Position numbers and translations under genes: made by a program | NCBI GenBank assembly: GCA_022712075.1 | Contig: JALAHE010000108.1 | Span: 1 to 35,576, forward strand | Length of the DNA: 35,576 nucleotides | Reading direction: 5' to 3' | Source of the DNA: Galactobacter sp. | GTDB taxonomy: Bacteria > Actinomycetota > Actinomycetes > Actinomycetales > Micrococcaceae | Shown here: piece by piece, positions 6,908-13,576 of the stretch | Numbering within the stretch: position 1 is the first letter of the stretch | How the letters are laid out: every line of letters begins with the position of its first letter | The notes under the pieces: model-generated | Told to the model about the DNA's origin: nothing | Database searches by the model: none | Seen by the model: only the letters and a program-made list of their open reading frames with translations

Positions 6908-8190
6908 GCGCGGCGTCGGCCCCCGGCGGCGCCTTCGCCCAGTACTGGCGCATCCTGCGCCGCCCGCACGTGGCGCCGCTGCTCGCGGTGGGCTTCCTGG
7001 GGCGCCTGCCGCACTCCGTGACGGCGGTGCTTGTCACCCTTCACGTGACCCACACGCTGGGCATGGATTACCTCTATGCCGGCATGGCGGCGGCGATCCT
7101 GACGATCGGCATCGCGTTCGGCGCCCCGTGGCGCGGGCGCCGGATCGACACGGTGGGCCTGCGTCGCGCCGTCGTGCCCTCGATCATCGTCGAAGGTTTG
7201 GCGTGGGGGCTCGCGCCCTTCGTCTCCTACCCGTTCCTGTTGGTCCTGCTCTTCGCGGCCGGGCTGTATTCGCTCCCCGTCTTCACGATCATCCGCCAGT
7301 CGCTCTCCGTGATGATGCGCGGCGACGATCGGCGCACCTCCTTCTCCCTGGACTCGATGGTCACCGAGCTGGTGTTCATCCTCGGACCGGGTGGCGCCGC
7401 CGTCGTGGCGAGCGCGATCTCCTCCAAGGTGGCGCTCATCGGCACGGGCGCGCTCGTGGTGCTGGCCGGCGTCGTGCTGCTCTGGCGCAACCCGCCCACG
7501 CGTTCCTCGCAGCTCGAGGGGACGCATCGCGAGGCCATCGGCGAGCTCGAGTCGCCCGGCCGCCACGACGAGGCGGCCGTCGTCACGGGGGCCATCCCGG
7601 TCGTGAGCGCCCAGGCGCCCGCGCCCAAGCGCTTCTCGTGGGTCACGCCCGGCGTCATCGCGATGCTCATCATGAGCGCGGGGGCCGGCATGTCGCTCTC
7701 CGGCACGGAGGTCGGCGTGGTTGCCTTCTCCGAGCATGCCGGAGACACGAGCATGGGCCTGTGGTGGGCCTACGGTGTCTGGTCGGCGGCGTCGCTCGTG
7801 GGCGGCTTCCTCTACGGCGCGCAGAAGCGCCGCTACGACCCGCTCGGCATCATCACGATCATGGGCATCGCGCTGATCCCCGCCGCCTTTGCCCCCGACA
7901 TGTTCTGGCTCGGCATCCTGCTGGTCCTGTCCGGCTTCTTCGTTGCCCCGCTCATGACGGCGGCCTCCGAGCGCCTCACCGAGCAGGTGGCCGAACGCCA
8001 CCGCGGCGAGGCCATGGGCTGGTACGGCTCGGCCATGACCGCCGGCACGGCGCTCGGCACGCCGCTCGTGGGCGTCGTGATCGACACGGCTGGCCCGCAG
8101 GCCGCGTTCCTGGCGCTGGCCGGCGTCGCGATCGTCACGGGCGTCGGCACCATGGCGCTGCGCAGCCTGCGCCGCGCCCGCCGCGCCTGA
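6904..8190 (+). CDS. MFS transporter
   Basis: A 428-aa integral membrane protein with about twelve hydrophobic helices in two halves, separated by a polar cytoplasmic loop at about residues 197-245. The loop between helices 2 and 3 carries GAPWRGRRIDTVGLRRAVV, the MFS motif A position (G-x-x-x-D-x-x-G-R/L-R), and GWYGSAMTAGTALGTPL fits a later helix. The ATG overlaps the stop of the SseB-like gene by 4 nt (ATGA), so the two are probably co-translated. Substrate is unknown; the compact 12-helix form fits a drug or metabolite exporter. A bidirectional terminator ends the unit. The transporter class is confident, the substrate is not. Confidence 0.88.
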   Translation: MSAASAPGGAFAQYWRILRRPHVAPLLAVGFLGRLPHSVTAVLVTLHVTHTLGMDYLYAGMAAAILTIGIAFGAPWRGRRIDTVGLRRAVVPSIIVEGLAWGLAPFVSYPFLLVLLFAAGLYSLPVFTIIRQSLSVMMRGDDRRTSFSLDSMVTELVFILGPGGAAVVASAISSKVALIGTGALVVLAGVVLLWRNPPTRSSQLEGTHREAIGELESPGRHDEAAVVTGAIPVVSAQAPAPKRFSWVTPGVIAMLIMSAGAGMSLSGTEVGVVAFSEHAGDTSMGLWWAYGVWSAASLVGGFLYGAQKRRYDPLGIITIMGIALIPAAFAPDMFWLGILLVLSGFFVAPLMTAASERLTEQVAERHRGEAMGWYGSAMTAGTALGTPLVGVVIDTAGPQAAFLALAGVAIVTGVGTMALRSLRRARRA

Positions 8191-8335
8191 CGCGATCGGG
8201 GCTCCGGCCCACCATGCACGACGGCGCGTGGCAGCGCCGTGTGCCTCGCGTCGCCTTCGCCGGACCGACCGGCGGGGCGGCCGCCACCTGGCCGGCGGGT
8301 CGGGGACCGGCCGCGCAAGACACGCGCAAGACAAA

Positions 8336-8366
8336 GGCGGCGTCCCCCGGAAAGGGGGACGCCGCC
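8336..8366. terminator. bidirectional terminator between the MFS gene and DUF1844
   Basis: A perfect 13-bp stem GGCGGCGTCCCCC/GGGGGACGCCGCC (8336-8348 and 8354-8366) with loop GGAAA, between convergent genes and 21 nt from the DUF1844 stop. Confidence 0.8.
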
Positions 8367-8387
8367 GTCGTGCTCTTGGGCTGAAGG

Positions 8388-8783
8388 TCAGTTCACCGGG
8401 CCGGTGAACTTCTCGCCCGGGCCCTTGCCCGGGGCGTCCGGGATGAGGGAGGCCTCGCGGAAGGCCAGCTGCAGGGAACGCAGGCCGTCGCGCAGGGGAG
8501 CCGCGTGCTGGCTGCCGATCTCGGGGGCGGCGGCCGTGACGAGGCCGGCGAGGGACGTGATCAGCTTGCGCGCCTCGTCGAGGTCCTTCAGGGCCTCGGC
8601 GTCGGGGCCCTCGGCGAGGCCCACCTTGACGGCGGCGGCGCTCATGAGGTGAACGGCGGTGGTGTTGATCACCTCGATCGCGGGAACCTCGGCGATATCG
8701 CGCAGCTGCGGGGCTGCGGCCTCGGCCAGCTCCTCGTCGGTGAAGGAGTGGCGGTGGCCGGAATTGGTCGGGGGAGTACTCAT
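8388..8783 (-). CDS. DUF1844 domain protein
   Basis: A 131-aa, largely helical acidic protein. The middle carries the DUF1844 pattern: residues about 31-70 with IEVINTTAVHLMSAAAVKVGL, then DLDEARKLITSLAGLV and an amphipathic C-terminal helix. It is consistently found next to infC-rpmI-rplT in actinobacteria, but its function is unknown. The ATG at 8783 is chosen because similarity to the family begins close by. The frame stays open 59 codons further upstream through the infC leader, which is unlikely coding. No Shine-Dalgarno precedes the ATG. The next stretch, 8784-9073, contains no gene other than the divergent infC leader. Confidence 0.85.
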   Translation of the reverse strand: MSTPPTNSGHRHSFTDEELAEAAAPQLRDIAEVPAIEVINTTAVHLMSAAAVKVGLAEGPDAEALKDLDEARKLITSLAGLVTAAAPEIGSQHAAPLRDGLRSLQLAFREASLIPDAPGKGPGEKFTGPVN

Positions 8784-9000
8784 ACTGCTAAGCTTGTCAC
8801 AAGACCGTCCCGTGACGGATTCCTGCTTCGCCCCAAGGGGCGTGAGAAGGGGCACGTACACGGGCTCAAGTGGAGGCCACCTCCCACCCGCGAATCGCCT
8901 ACGGGCGGCCGGGTCACGGCATCGGACGCGGAAGCCGCCCTGCAGCACGGGGTAGAGCACCGTAAGCGCTTAGCGGCGCCGCAGCCCGATCGTCGTTGGT

Positions 9001-9030
9001 GGCCCCCGCTTCACGAAGCCGGGGGCCTTT
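9001..9030 (+). terminator. terminator-like hairpin with T-run in the infC leader, possible attenuator
   Basis: GGCCCCCG-CTT (9001-9011) pairs with AAG-C-CGGGGGCC (9016-9027) with a single bulged C, followed directly by TTT and then CCCGTTT. It is only about 30 nt upstream of the infC ribosome binding site. A full terminator here, before an initiation-factor operon, suggests conditional read-through. Upstream lies the palindrome TAAGCGCTTA at 8963-8972, a possible part of a competing fold. Confidence 0.55.
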
Positions 9031-9073
9031 CCCGTTTGTGGGTCCGTCTTGATTCTTCTTGAAGGAGCACAAC

Positions 9074-10177
9074 ATCAGCGACGCACGTATTAACGATCGC
9101 ATCCGCGTCCCCGAGGTGCGGTTGGTCGGTCCGAACGGTGAGCAGGTCGGGGTCGTCCGCATTGAGGATGCCCTGCGTCTGGCCCAGGAGGCTGATCTCG
9201 ACCTCGTCGAGGTCGCCCCCAACGCCAAGCCTCCGGTGTGCAAGCTGATGGACTTCGGCAAGTACAAGTACGAGGCGGCCTTGAAGGCTCGCGAGTCGCG
9301 CAAGAACCAGACGAACACGGTCCTCAAGGAGGTCCGCTTCCGCCTGAAGATCGATGCGCACGACTACGAGACCAAGAAGAAGAACGCGCTCAAGTTCCTG
9401 GAACAGGGCGACAAGGTCAAGGCCATGATCCAGTTCCGCGGCCGCGAGCAGCAGCGCCCGGAGTTCGGCATCCGCCTCCTGCAGAAGTTCGCCTCCGAGG
9501 TGGCCGAGCTCGGCCAGGTCGAGTCGGCTCCCCGCCAGGACGGCCGCAACATGGTCATGGTCATCGGCCCGCTGCGCACCAAGGCTGACGCCAAGGCGCA
9601 GGCCCGCCGCGAGGCCAAGGCCGTCGAGGAGGCCACCGGCACCGGTAGCCGCCGCAACCGCACCGAGCGCGTCGACACCTCCGCCCCGCAGGCAGAGGTC
9701 ACGAACTCCGTGGCTGACGCGATGCCGGAGGAGCTCAAGAAGCTCGCCGCATCGATGCCGGCCTTCGGCAAGATCCCCGAGGGCCAGCCGATTCCGTCGG
9801 CCCCGGCCCCGGTCAAGGCGGAGAAGCCCGCAGGCAAGGGTCCGCGCGGCGGCTCCGGCCCCCGCGGTTCGAAGCCGTCCGGCGACCGCCCCGAGCGTGG
9901 GGATCGCCCGGAGCGCTCGGAGCGCTCCTCGGCCCCGCGGAGCAGCTCTGCTCCGCGCACCGGCGCCCCGCGCCCGGCCGGTTCCGCTCCCCGCCCGGCC
10001 ACGGCCCCGCGTCCCGCCTCTGCTCCGCGTCCCGCGGCCGCCCCGGGCACGACGCCGAAGCCCATGGCCATGCCGAAGCCCGGGGGCGTTGCCCCCAAGC
10101 CCGGCGCACCGAAGCCGGGGGCTCCCAAGCCGGGCGCCCCGAAGCCCGGTGCACCCAAGCCCGGCCAGCAGGCCTAG
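9074..10177 (+). CDS. infC: translation initiation factor IF-3, ATC start, long Pro/Ala-rich C-terminal extension
   Basis: IF-3 binds the 30S subunit and checks start codons. The normal IF-3 body is residues 1-170: N-domain RINDRIRVPEVRLVG, then KLMDFGKYKYE and the C-domain with KEVRFRLKIDAHDYETK and AMIQFRGREQQRPE. A strong GAAGGAG (9061-9067) stands 6 nt before ATC (9074), and the conserved ISDARINDR begins at that codon. No ATG or GTG lies in frame nearby, and the TTG at 9059 overlaps the ribosome binding site itself. A rare AUU/AUC start is the classic basis of infC autoregulation. After about residue 175 comes a roughly 190-residue low-complexity tail rich in P, A, K, R and G, ending in five APKPG repeats. 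The length of 367 aa is about twice a typical bacterial IF-3; tails are known in actinobacteria. Confidence 0.95.
   Translation: MSDARINDRIRVPEVRLVGPNGEQVGVVRIEDALRLAQEADLDLVEVAPNAKPPVCKLMDFGKYKYEAALKARESRKNQTNTVLKEVRFRLKIDAHDYETKKKNALKFLEQGDKVKAMIQFRGREQQRPEFGIRLLQKFASEVAELGQVESAPRQDGRNMVMVIGPLRTKADAKAQARREAKAVEEATGTGSRRNRTERVDTSAPQAEVTNSVADAMPEELKKLAASMPAFGKIPEGQPIPSAPAPVKAEKPAGKGPRGGSGPRGSKPSGDRPERGDRPERSERSSAPRSSSAPRTGAPRPAGSAPRPATAPRPASAPRPAAAPGTTPKPMAMPKPGGVAPKPGAPKPGAPKPGAPKPGAPKPGQQA
10091..10165 (+). repeat. five tandem 15-bp units encoding APKPG at the IF-3 C-terminus
   Basis: Five in-frame copies of Ala-Pro-Lys-Pro-Gly. The units differ in synonymous positions (GCC/GCA/GCT for Ala, CCC/CCG for Pro, GGC/GGG/GGT for Gly), so they are not a recent perfect duplication. 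A looser run of APRP-type units precedes them (about 9935-10045). Confidence 0.9.
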
Positions 10178-10228
10178 CACGCAGTACTTCCGCTTGATGC
10201 TCGTCAGGGCAACGGCGGTCAGGACAAA

Positions 10229-10272
10229 CCGACCCTCGCCGGTCGGCAACAGCACTCGAACCCGCGGGTTCG
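10229..10272 (+). promoter_or_regulatory. two hairpins in the infC-rpmI spacer, possible mRNA control element
   Basis: Hairpin 1: CCGACC/GGTCGG (10229-10234 and 10241-10246). Hairpin 2: the 16-bp perfect palindrome CGAACCCGCGGGTTCG (10257-10272), which folds around a CGCG loop. They end 12 nt before the rpmI ribosome binding region (AAGGAGAAGG, from 10284). Ribosomal protein operons of this type often use such folds for feedback, but I cannot match this one to a known leader. Confidence 0.35.
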
Positions 10273-10297
10273 GGAGGACGTACAAGGAGAAGGCATT

Positions 10298-10492
10298 ATG
10301 CCGAAGTTCAAGACCCACTCTGGGGCGAAGAAGCGTTTCAAGGTCACCGGTAGCGGCAAGCTGAAGCGCCAGCAGGCCAACCGCCGCCACTACCTCGAGC
10401 ACAAGTCCTCGCGCCTGACGCGTCGACTCAAGGGCGATCGCATCGTTGCCAAGGCGGATCAGCGCACGATCCGCCGCATGCTCGGCATCTGA
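10298..10492 (+). CDS. rpmI: 50S ribosomal protein L35 (bL35)
   Basis: A 64-aa strongly basic protein beginning MPKFKTHSGAKKRFKVTGSG, the L35 signature, followed by RRHYLEHKSSRLTRRL; it ends RTIRRMLGI. It is part of the large ribosomal subunit. The ATG is preceded by AAGGAGAAGG. Second gene of the conserved infC-rpmI-rplT group; length and sequence are normal. Confidence 0.98.
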   Translation: MPKFKTHSGAKKRFKVTGSGKLKRQQANRRHYLEHKSSRLTRRLKGDRIVAKADQRTIRRMLGI

Positions 10493-10548
10493 TCCTCGCG
10501 CGGGGCACCCCGCGCTGAAACCACCATTCATCCCGCCGCGCCAGCACC

Positions 10549-10554
10549 TACGCT
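10549..10554 (+). promoter_or_regulatory. possible internal rplT promoter, -10 TACGCT
   Basis: TACGCT fits TANNNT and would start a transcript near 10561, ahead of the rplT ribosome binding site AAAGGAG (10575-10581). A GC hairpin (GCGCGGGG/CCCCGCGC, 10498-10515) follows the rpmI stop, so part of the transcription may end there and restart here. No clear -35 is seen. Confidence 0.3.
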
Positions 10555-10588
10555 GAAGAGAAGCGGCCAGCATTAAAGGAGTACACAC

Positions 10589-10972
10589 GTGGCACGTGTG
10601 AAGCGGGCAGTCAACGCCCATAAGAAGCGTCGCGTCATCCTGGACCGTGCGTCCGGCTACCGTGGTCAGCGTTCGCGCCTGTACCGCAAGGCGAAGGAGC
10701 AGCTGCTCCACTCGTTCGTCTACAGCTTCAACGATCGTCGCAAGCGCAAGGGTGACTTCCGTCGCCTGTGGATCCAGCGCATCAACGCTGCCGCCCGCGC
10801 CAACGGCATGACCTACAACCGCCTGATCCAGGGCCTGAAGCTCGCCGGCGTCGAGGTCGATCGCCGCATGCTGGCCGAGCTCGCCGTCTCCGACGCCGGC
10901 GCGTTCGCCACCCTGGTCGCCGTGGCCCAGAAGGCCCTCCCGGCCGACGTCAACGCCCCGGTCGCCCGCTGA
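10589..10972 (+). CDS. rplT: 50S ribosomal protein L20 (bL20)
   Basis: A 127-aa basic RNA-binding protein that starts MARVKRAVNAHKKRRVIL and has YRGQRSRLYRKAKEQ and NDRRKRKGDFRRLWIQRINAA, all L20 hallmarks. It binds 23S rRNA early in assembly and in several bacteria represses its own operon. The start is GTG with AAAGGAG 7 nt upstream. The C-terminus is a few residues longer than the usual 118. A strong intrinsic terminator follows. Confidence 0.98.
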   Translation: MARVKRAVNAHKKRRVILDRASGYRGQRSRLYRKAKEQLLHSFVYSFNDRRKRKGDFRRLWIQRINAAARANGMTYNRLIQGLKLAGVEVDRRMLAELAVSDAGAFATLVAVAQKALPADVNAPVAR

Positions 10973-11012
10973 GCGTTGAAGCGTGAACCGGCCCGAGTGC
11001 CGGTGAGCCCGT

Positions 11013-11058
11013 AAAGAAGGGGCGGTACCCGCTGTTGTGCGGCTACCGCCCCTTCTTT
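11013..11058 (+). terminator. strong intrinsic terminator after rplT
   Basis: A perfect 15-bp stem AAAGAAGGGGCGGTA (11013-11027) with TACCGCCCCTTCTTT (11044-11058), plus an inner CCG/CGG pairing. The 3' arm itself ends in CTTCTTT. Confidence 0.9.
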
Positions 11059-11114
11059 CGTCCCCGCATCCCTTTTCTTCGAGCCCCCTCTTCGAACCAC
11101 CAGGAGCCGCGTCA

Positions 11115-11990
11115 GTGGAGATCATGAGCAACCCCCAGGCCGATCGGGTCCAGGCCACCGCGCGCCTGGCCACGGCGGCCGGCCGCCGCAAGGCGGGTGC
11201 CTTCCTGGTGGAGGGCCCGCAGGCCGTGCGCGAGGCGGTGCGCGCCCACGCGGCTGGCGCGGCCAAGGTGCTCGACGTCTACATCACGCAGGAGCGCGCC
11301 GAGCGCGAGCCCGAGCTGAGCGGCGGCCCCGGCGTGCACTCGCACCTCGTGAGCGAGGAGGTGCTGGCCGCCATGGCCGACACTGTCTCCCCGCAGGGCG
11401 TGGTGGCCACGGTGGCGCTGCCCGCTGCCTCCCTGCCCGACGTCGCGCGGCCGGGTACCGGCCTCGTCGTCGTGTTGGCGCGGGTCCAGGACCCGGGCAA
11501 CGCCGGGACGATCCTGCGCGCGGCCGACGCCGCCGGCGCGGACGCCGTGGTGGCGCTCAAGGGCACCGTTGACCTCTTCTCGCCCAAGGTGGTCCGCTCC
11601 ACCGTCGGCTCGCTCTTCCACCTGCCGGTTGTCTCCGGCGTGAGCCTGGAGGAGGCGGCTGCCGCCCTGGGCGGCGCCGGCCTGACGCTGCTCGCGGCCG
11701 ACGGCTACGGCGATCAGGACCTCGACGTCCTCCAGGACGATGCGGCCGCCCGTCGCACGGGCCAGACCGCCAAGGGAGCGGCGAAGCGGCCCTCGCTCAT
11801 CGCCCCCACCGCCTGGCTCATGGGCAACGAGGGCTCCGGCCTCTCCGACGAGGAGCTCGCCGTGTGCTCGGCCCGCGTGGCCATCCCGCTCTACGGCGCG
11901 GCGGAGTCGCTCAACGTCGGCACCGCCGCCACGCTCTGCCTCTACGCCTCGGCCCGCGCCCAGCGCGGGGCGCAGGCCGAGGGCCGATGA
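11115..11990 (+). CDS. SpoU/TrmH-family RNA 2'-O-methyltransferase
   Basis: SAM-dependent methyltransferase with a C-terminal trefoil knot. Motif 1 is residues 129-135 (NAGTILR), motif 2 is GNEGSGLS (237-244), and motif 3 is PLYGAAESLNVGTAATLCLY (258-277); the conserved Asn267 in SLNVG contacts the cofactor. The N-terminal substrate-binding domain (GRRKAGAFLVEGPQAVREA) is also typical. The start is GTG 11115, with CAGGAG 8 nt upstream; ATG 11124 is the alternative, with GGAG only 3 nt before it. It has 291 aa. In actinobacteria this gene stands between rplT and pheS and is usually taken as an rRNA or tRNA methylase of RlmB/TsnR type; the target nucleotide cannot be read from sequence. It overlaps the Nudix gene by 4 nt (ATGA). 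Confidence 0.93.
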   Translation: MEIMSNPQADRVQATARLATAAGRRKAGAFLVEGPQAVREAVRAHAAGAAKVLDVYITQERAEREPELSGGPGVHSHLVSEEVLAAMADTVSPQGVVATVALPAASLPDVARPGTGLVVVLARVQDPGNAGTILRAADAAGADAVVALKGTVDLFSPKVVRSTVGSLFHLPVVSGVSLEEAAAALGGAGLTLLAADGYGDQDLDVLQDDAAARRTGQTAKGAAKRPSLIAPTAWLMGNEGSGLSDEELAVCSARVAIPLYGAAESLNVGTAATLCLYASARAQRGAQAEGR

Positions 11991-12514
11991 TCGCCGACGG
12001 CGCGGTCCCCGGAAGAGTGGCCGGCTCCGCCGCCGTCTCCGTGGCCGGCGCGAGTTTCGGACAGCCCTCCGGCGCATCCTCCTCGTGGGTGCAGGTCGTC
12101 GGTGCCGCGATCGTCGACTCCCTCGACGCGCCCACCGCGCTCTTGGCCGGGCGCCGCTCCGCCCCGCCGGCACTGGCCGGACTGTGGGAGTTTCCCGGCG
12201 GCAAGCAGGAGCCGGGGGAGCGCGCCGAGCAGGCGCTGCTGCGCGAACTCTCCGAGGAGCTGGGGGTCGAGGCCGAAGTGGGCGTCGAGGTGCCCGGGCC
12301 AGACGCCGAACGCGGTTGGCCCCTTAAACCGGGTGCCTGGATGCGGGTCTTTGCCGCGCAGGTGAGAGCTGGCGAGCCGGCGACCCTGGAGGATCACGAT
12401 GAGCTGCGCTGGCTGCCCTTGGACGAGCGTCTCGTTGACGCCGTCGACTGGATTCCGGCCGACCGGGACATCGTCCGCGCCGTGGTCGGCACGCTGCGCC
12501 CGGACGCCCGCTAG
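11987..12514 (+). CDS. Nudix hydrolase, MutT-like
   Basis: Mg-dependent hydrolase of nucleoside diphosphate derivatives. The Nudix box (G-x5-E-x7-REUxEExGU) is complete at residues 72-94, with Gly72, Glu78, Arg86, Glu87, Glu90 and Glu91. LWEFPGGKQEPGE before it and LRWLPLDE near the end are typical of MutT-type 8-oxo-dGTP or CTP pyrophosphatases. It has 175 aa if it begins at ATG 11987, which overlaps the methyltransferase stop; the conserved region begins only at about residue 35 (VQVVGAAIV), so a later start is possible. Residues 1-33 are Ala/Ser/Gly-rich without recognisable structure. Substrate is an inference from general similarity. Confidence 0.9.
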   Translation: MIADGAVPGRVAGSAAVSVAGASFGQPSGASSSWVQVVGAAIVDSLDAPTALLAGRRSAPPALAGLWEFPGGKQEPGERAEQALLRELSEELGVEAEVGVEVPGPDAERGWPLKPGAWMRVFAAQVRAGEPATLEDHDELRWLPLDERLVDAVDWIPADRDIVRAVVGTLRPDAR

Positions 12515-12609
12515 GCCGTAGCGCGGAAACGCCTCGACGCCGCCGGGTTCGGCAGCCGATCGCCACGCGCGCACGAGCCGTGCGCGGACGACGGCGTCCT
12601 GGGGGGAGG

Positions 12610-12642
12610 GGCGGGGCGGCCGGTGCGTCCGGCCACCCCGCC
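12610..12642 (+). terminator. hairpin terminator after the Nudix gene
   Basis: GGCGGGGCGGCCGG (12610-12623) pairs with CCGGCCACCCCGCC (12629-12642) with one C-A mismatch and a 5-nt loop. It lies about 95 nt after the Nudix stop. Confidence 0.6.
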
Positions 12643-12743
12643 AGTGGGCCGCCGTGCGACCCGTGAGCTTCCCATCTCACCCCTTCATTAGAACACATCT
12701 TCGAACGATGCGAGGTTGTCGCCCGCCCCGACGTGCGCGGCGG

Positions 12744-12749
12744 TAGCGT
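12744..12749 (+). promoter_or_regulatory. pcp -10 element TAGCGT, leaderless start
   Basis: TAGCGT ends 7 nt before the pcp ATG, the spacing seen at hisC and ybaK. A G-run touches the ATG and is too close to be a normal ribosome binding site. Confidence 0.5.
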
Positions 12750-12756
12750 GGGGGGA

Positions 12757-13362
12757 ATGATCCTCTTCACGGGCTTCGAGCCCTTCGGCGGCGCCGAGGA
12801 AAACCCCTCGCGGCTCGCCTCCCAGGAGGCGGCGAGGCTCAGCGCCGCGGCCGGGCGCCCCGCCGTGCATGTCGAGTTGCCGTGCACCTTCGCCGGCTCG
12901 CGGGCCGCCCTCGCGGCGGCGATCGAGGCTTACCGCCCGGAGCTCATCCTGTGCGCGGGCCTGGCTGAGGGGCGCGAGCGCATCAGTCTCGAGCGGGTGG
13001 CGCTGAACCTCATGGATGCCCGCATCCCGGACAACGCCGGCGCCCAACCCGTCGACGAGCCGGTGGAACCCGGGGCGCCACTCGCCCTGCCCGCCCGGAT
13101 GCCCGTCAAGCGCATCAAGGCCGCCCTCGAGGCGGCCGGAGTGCCCACCGAACTCTCCCTGAGCGCCGGGAGCTATGTGTGCAACACCGTCCTCTACGCC
13201 GCGCTGCGGCTCGCCCCGGAGGGCGTTCCCGTCGGTTTTGTCCACGTCCCCCTGGCCGAACAGATGCCCGTCGCCACCCAGGCGCGGGCCCTCGCGCTCA
13301 TCGCCGCCACGGTCCTCGAGGACCCGGAGGAGCTGCGGGTGCCCGGAGGCGCCGAGTACTGA
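12757..13362 (+). CDS. pcp: pyroglutamyl-peptidase I (pyrrolidone-carboxylate peptidase)
   Basis: Cysteine peptidase (family C15) that removes N-terminal pyroglutamate from peptides in the cytosol. It has 201 aa. It begins ILFTGFEPFGG, the family's N-terminal signature; the triad is Glu79 (GRERISLERVALN), Cys142 (SYVCNTVLY) and His163 (FVHVP), all in the expected context. The ATG at 12757 is chosen because it begins the conserved region; an in-frame ATG at 12733 would add eight residues upstream of the -10 element. Single gene between two terminators. Confidence 0.94.
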   Translation: MILFTGFEPFGGAEENPSRLASQEAARLSAAAGRPAVHVELPCTFAGSRAALAAAIEAYRPELILCAGLAEGRERISLERVALNLMDARIPDNAGAQPVDEPVEPGAPLALPARMPVKRIKAALEAAGVPTELSLSAGSYVCNTVLYAALRLAPEGVPVGFVHVPLAEQMPVATQARALALIAATVLEDPEELRVPGGAEY

Positions 13363-13395
13363 CGCCAGCCCGCCCGAGGCGCCGCCCGCCGTCGT

Positions 13396-13479
13396 GCGGC
13401 CTGCCCCGCGGGCGCCCCGCCCGGGGCGCCGGCGGGGCAGGCCGCGGCTGAACCGCGGCCTTCGACACACCAAGTGTCG
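13396..13479. terminator. cluster of three strong hairpins after pcp, two mutually exclusive
   Basis: Hairpin A: a perfect 14-bp stem 13396-13409 with 13432-13445, enclosing a second perfect 8-bp stem GGCGCCCC/GGGGCGCC (13411-13418 and 13423-13430). Hairpin B: GGCCGCGG/CCGCGGCC (13440-13447 and 13453-13460). Hairpin C: CGACAC/GTGTCG (13463-13468 and 13474-13479). The 5' arm of B overlaps the 3' arm of A, so A and B cannot both form fully. A probably ends pcp transcription. Confidence 0.7.
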
Positions 13480-13576
13480 GCAAGCTGTGGGCCTTCACAG
13501 GCCCAGGCCGTAGGCTAGGAAAGAATGTGCCCGGCGACCGAGGCTCGCCGGGGTCCGATACGTGAAAAGGTTGAGA

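Noticed and set aside
10091..10165. Short tandem repeats as a CRISPR array or non-coding satellite
   Set aside because: The units are in frame, only 15 bp long without spacers, and lie inside infC.
10256..10275. tRNA T-arm-like GGTTCG sequence
   Set aside because: There is no acceptor stem, anticodon arm or D-arm around it; it is simply the palindromic hairpin before rpmI.
12689..12704. TAGAACACATCTTCGA as an SOS box upstream of pcp
   Set aside because: It matches 10 of 12 positions, but roughly one such match is expected by chance in a window this long, it stands alone, and pcp is not a known SOS gene.
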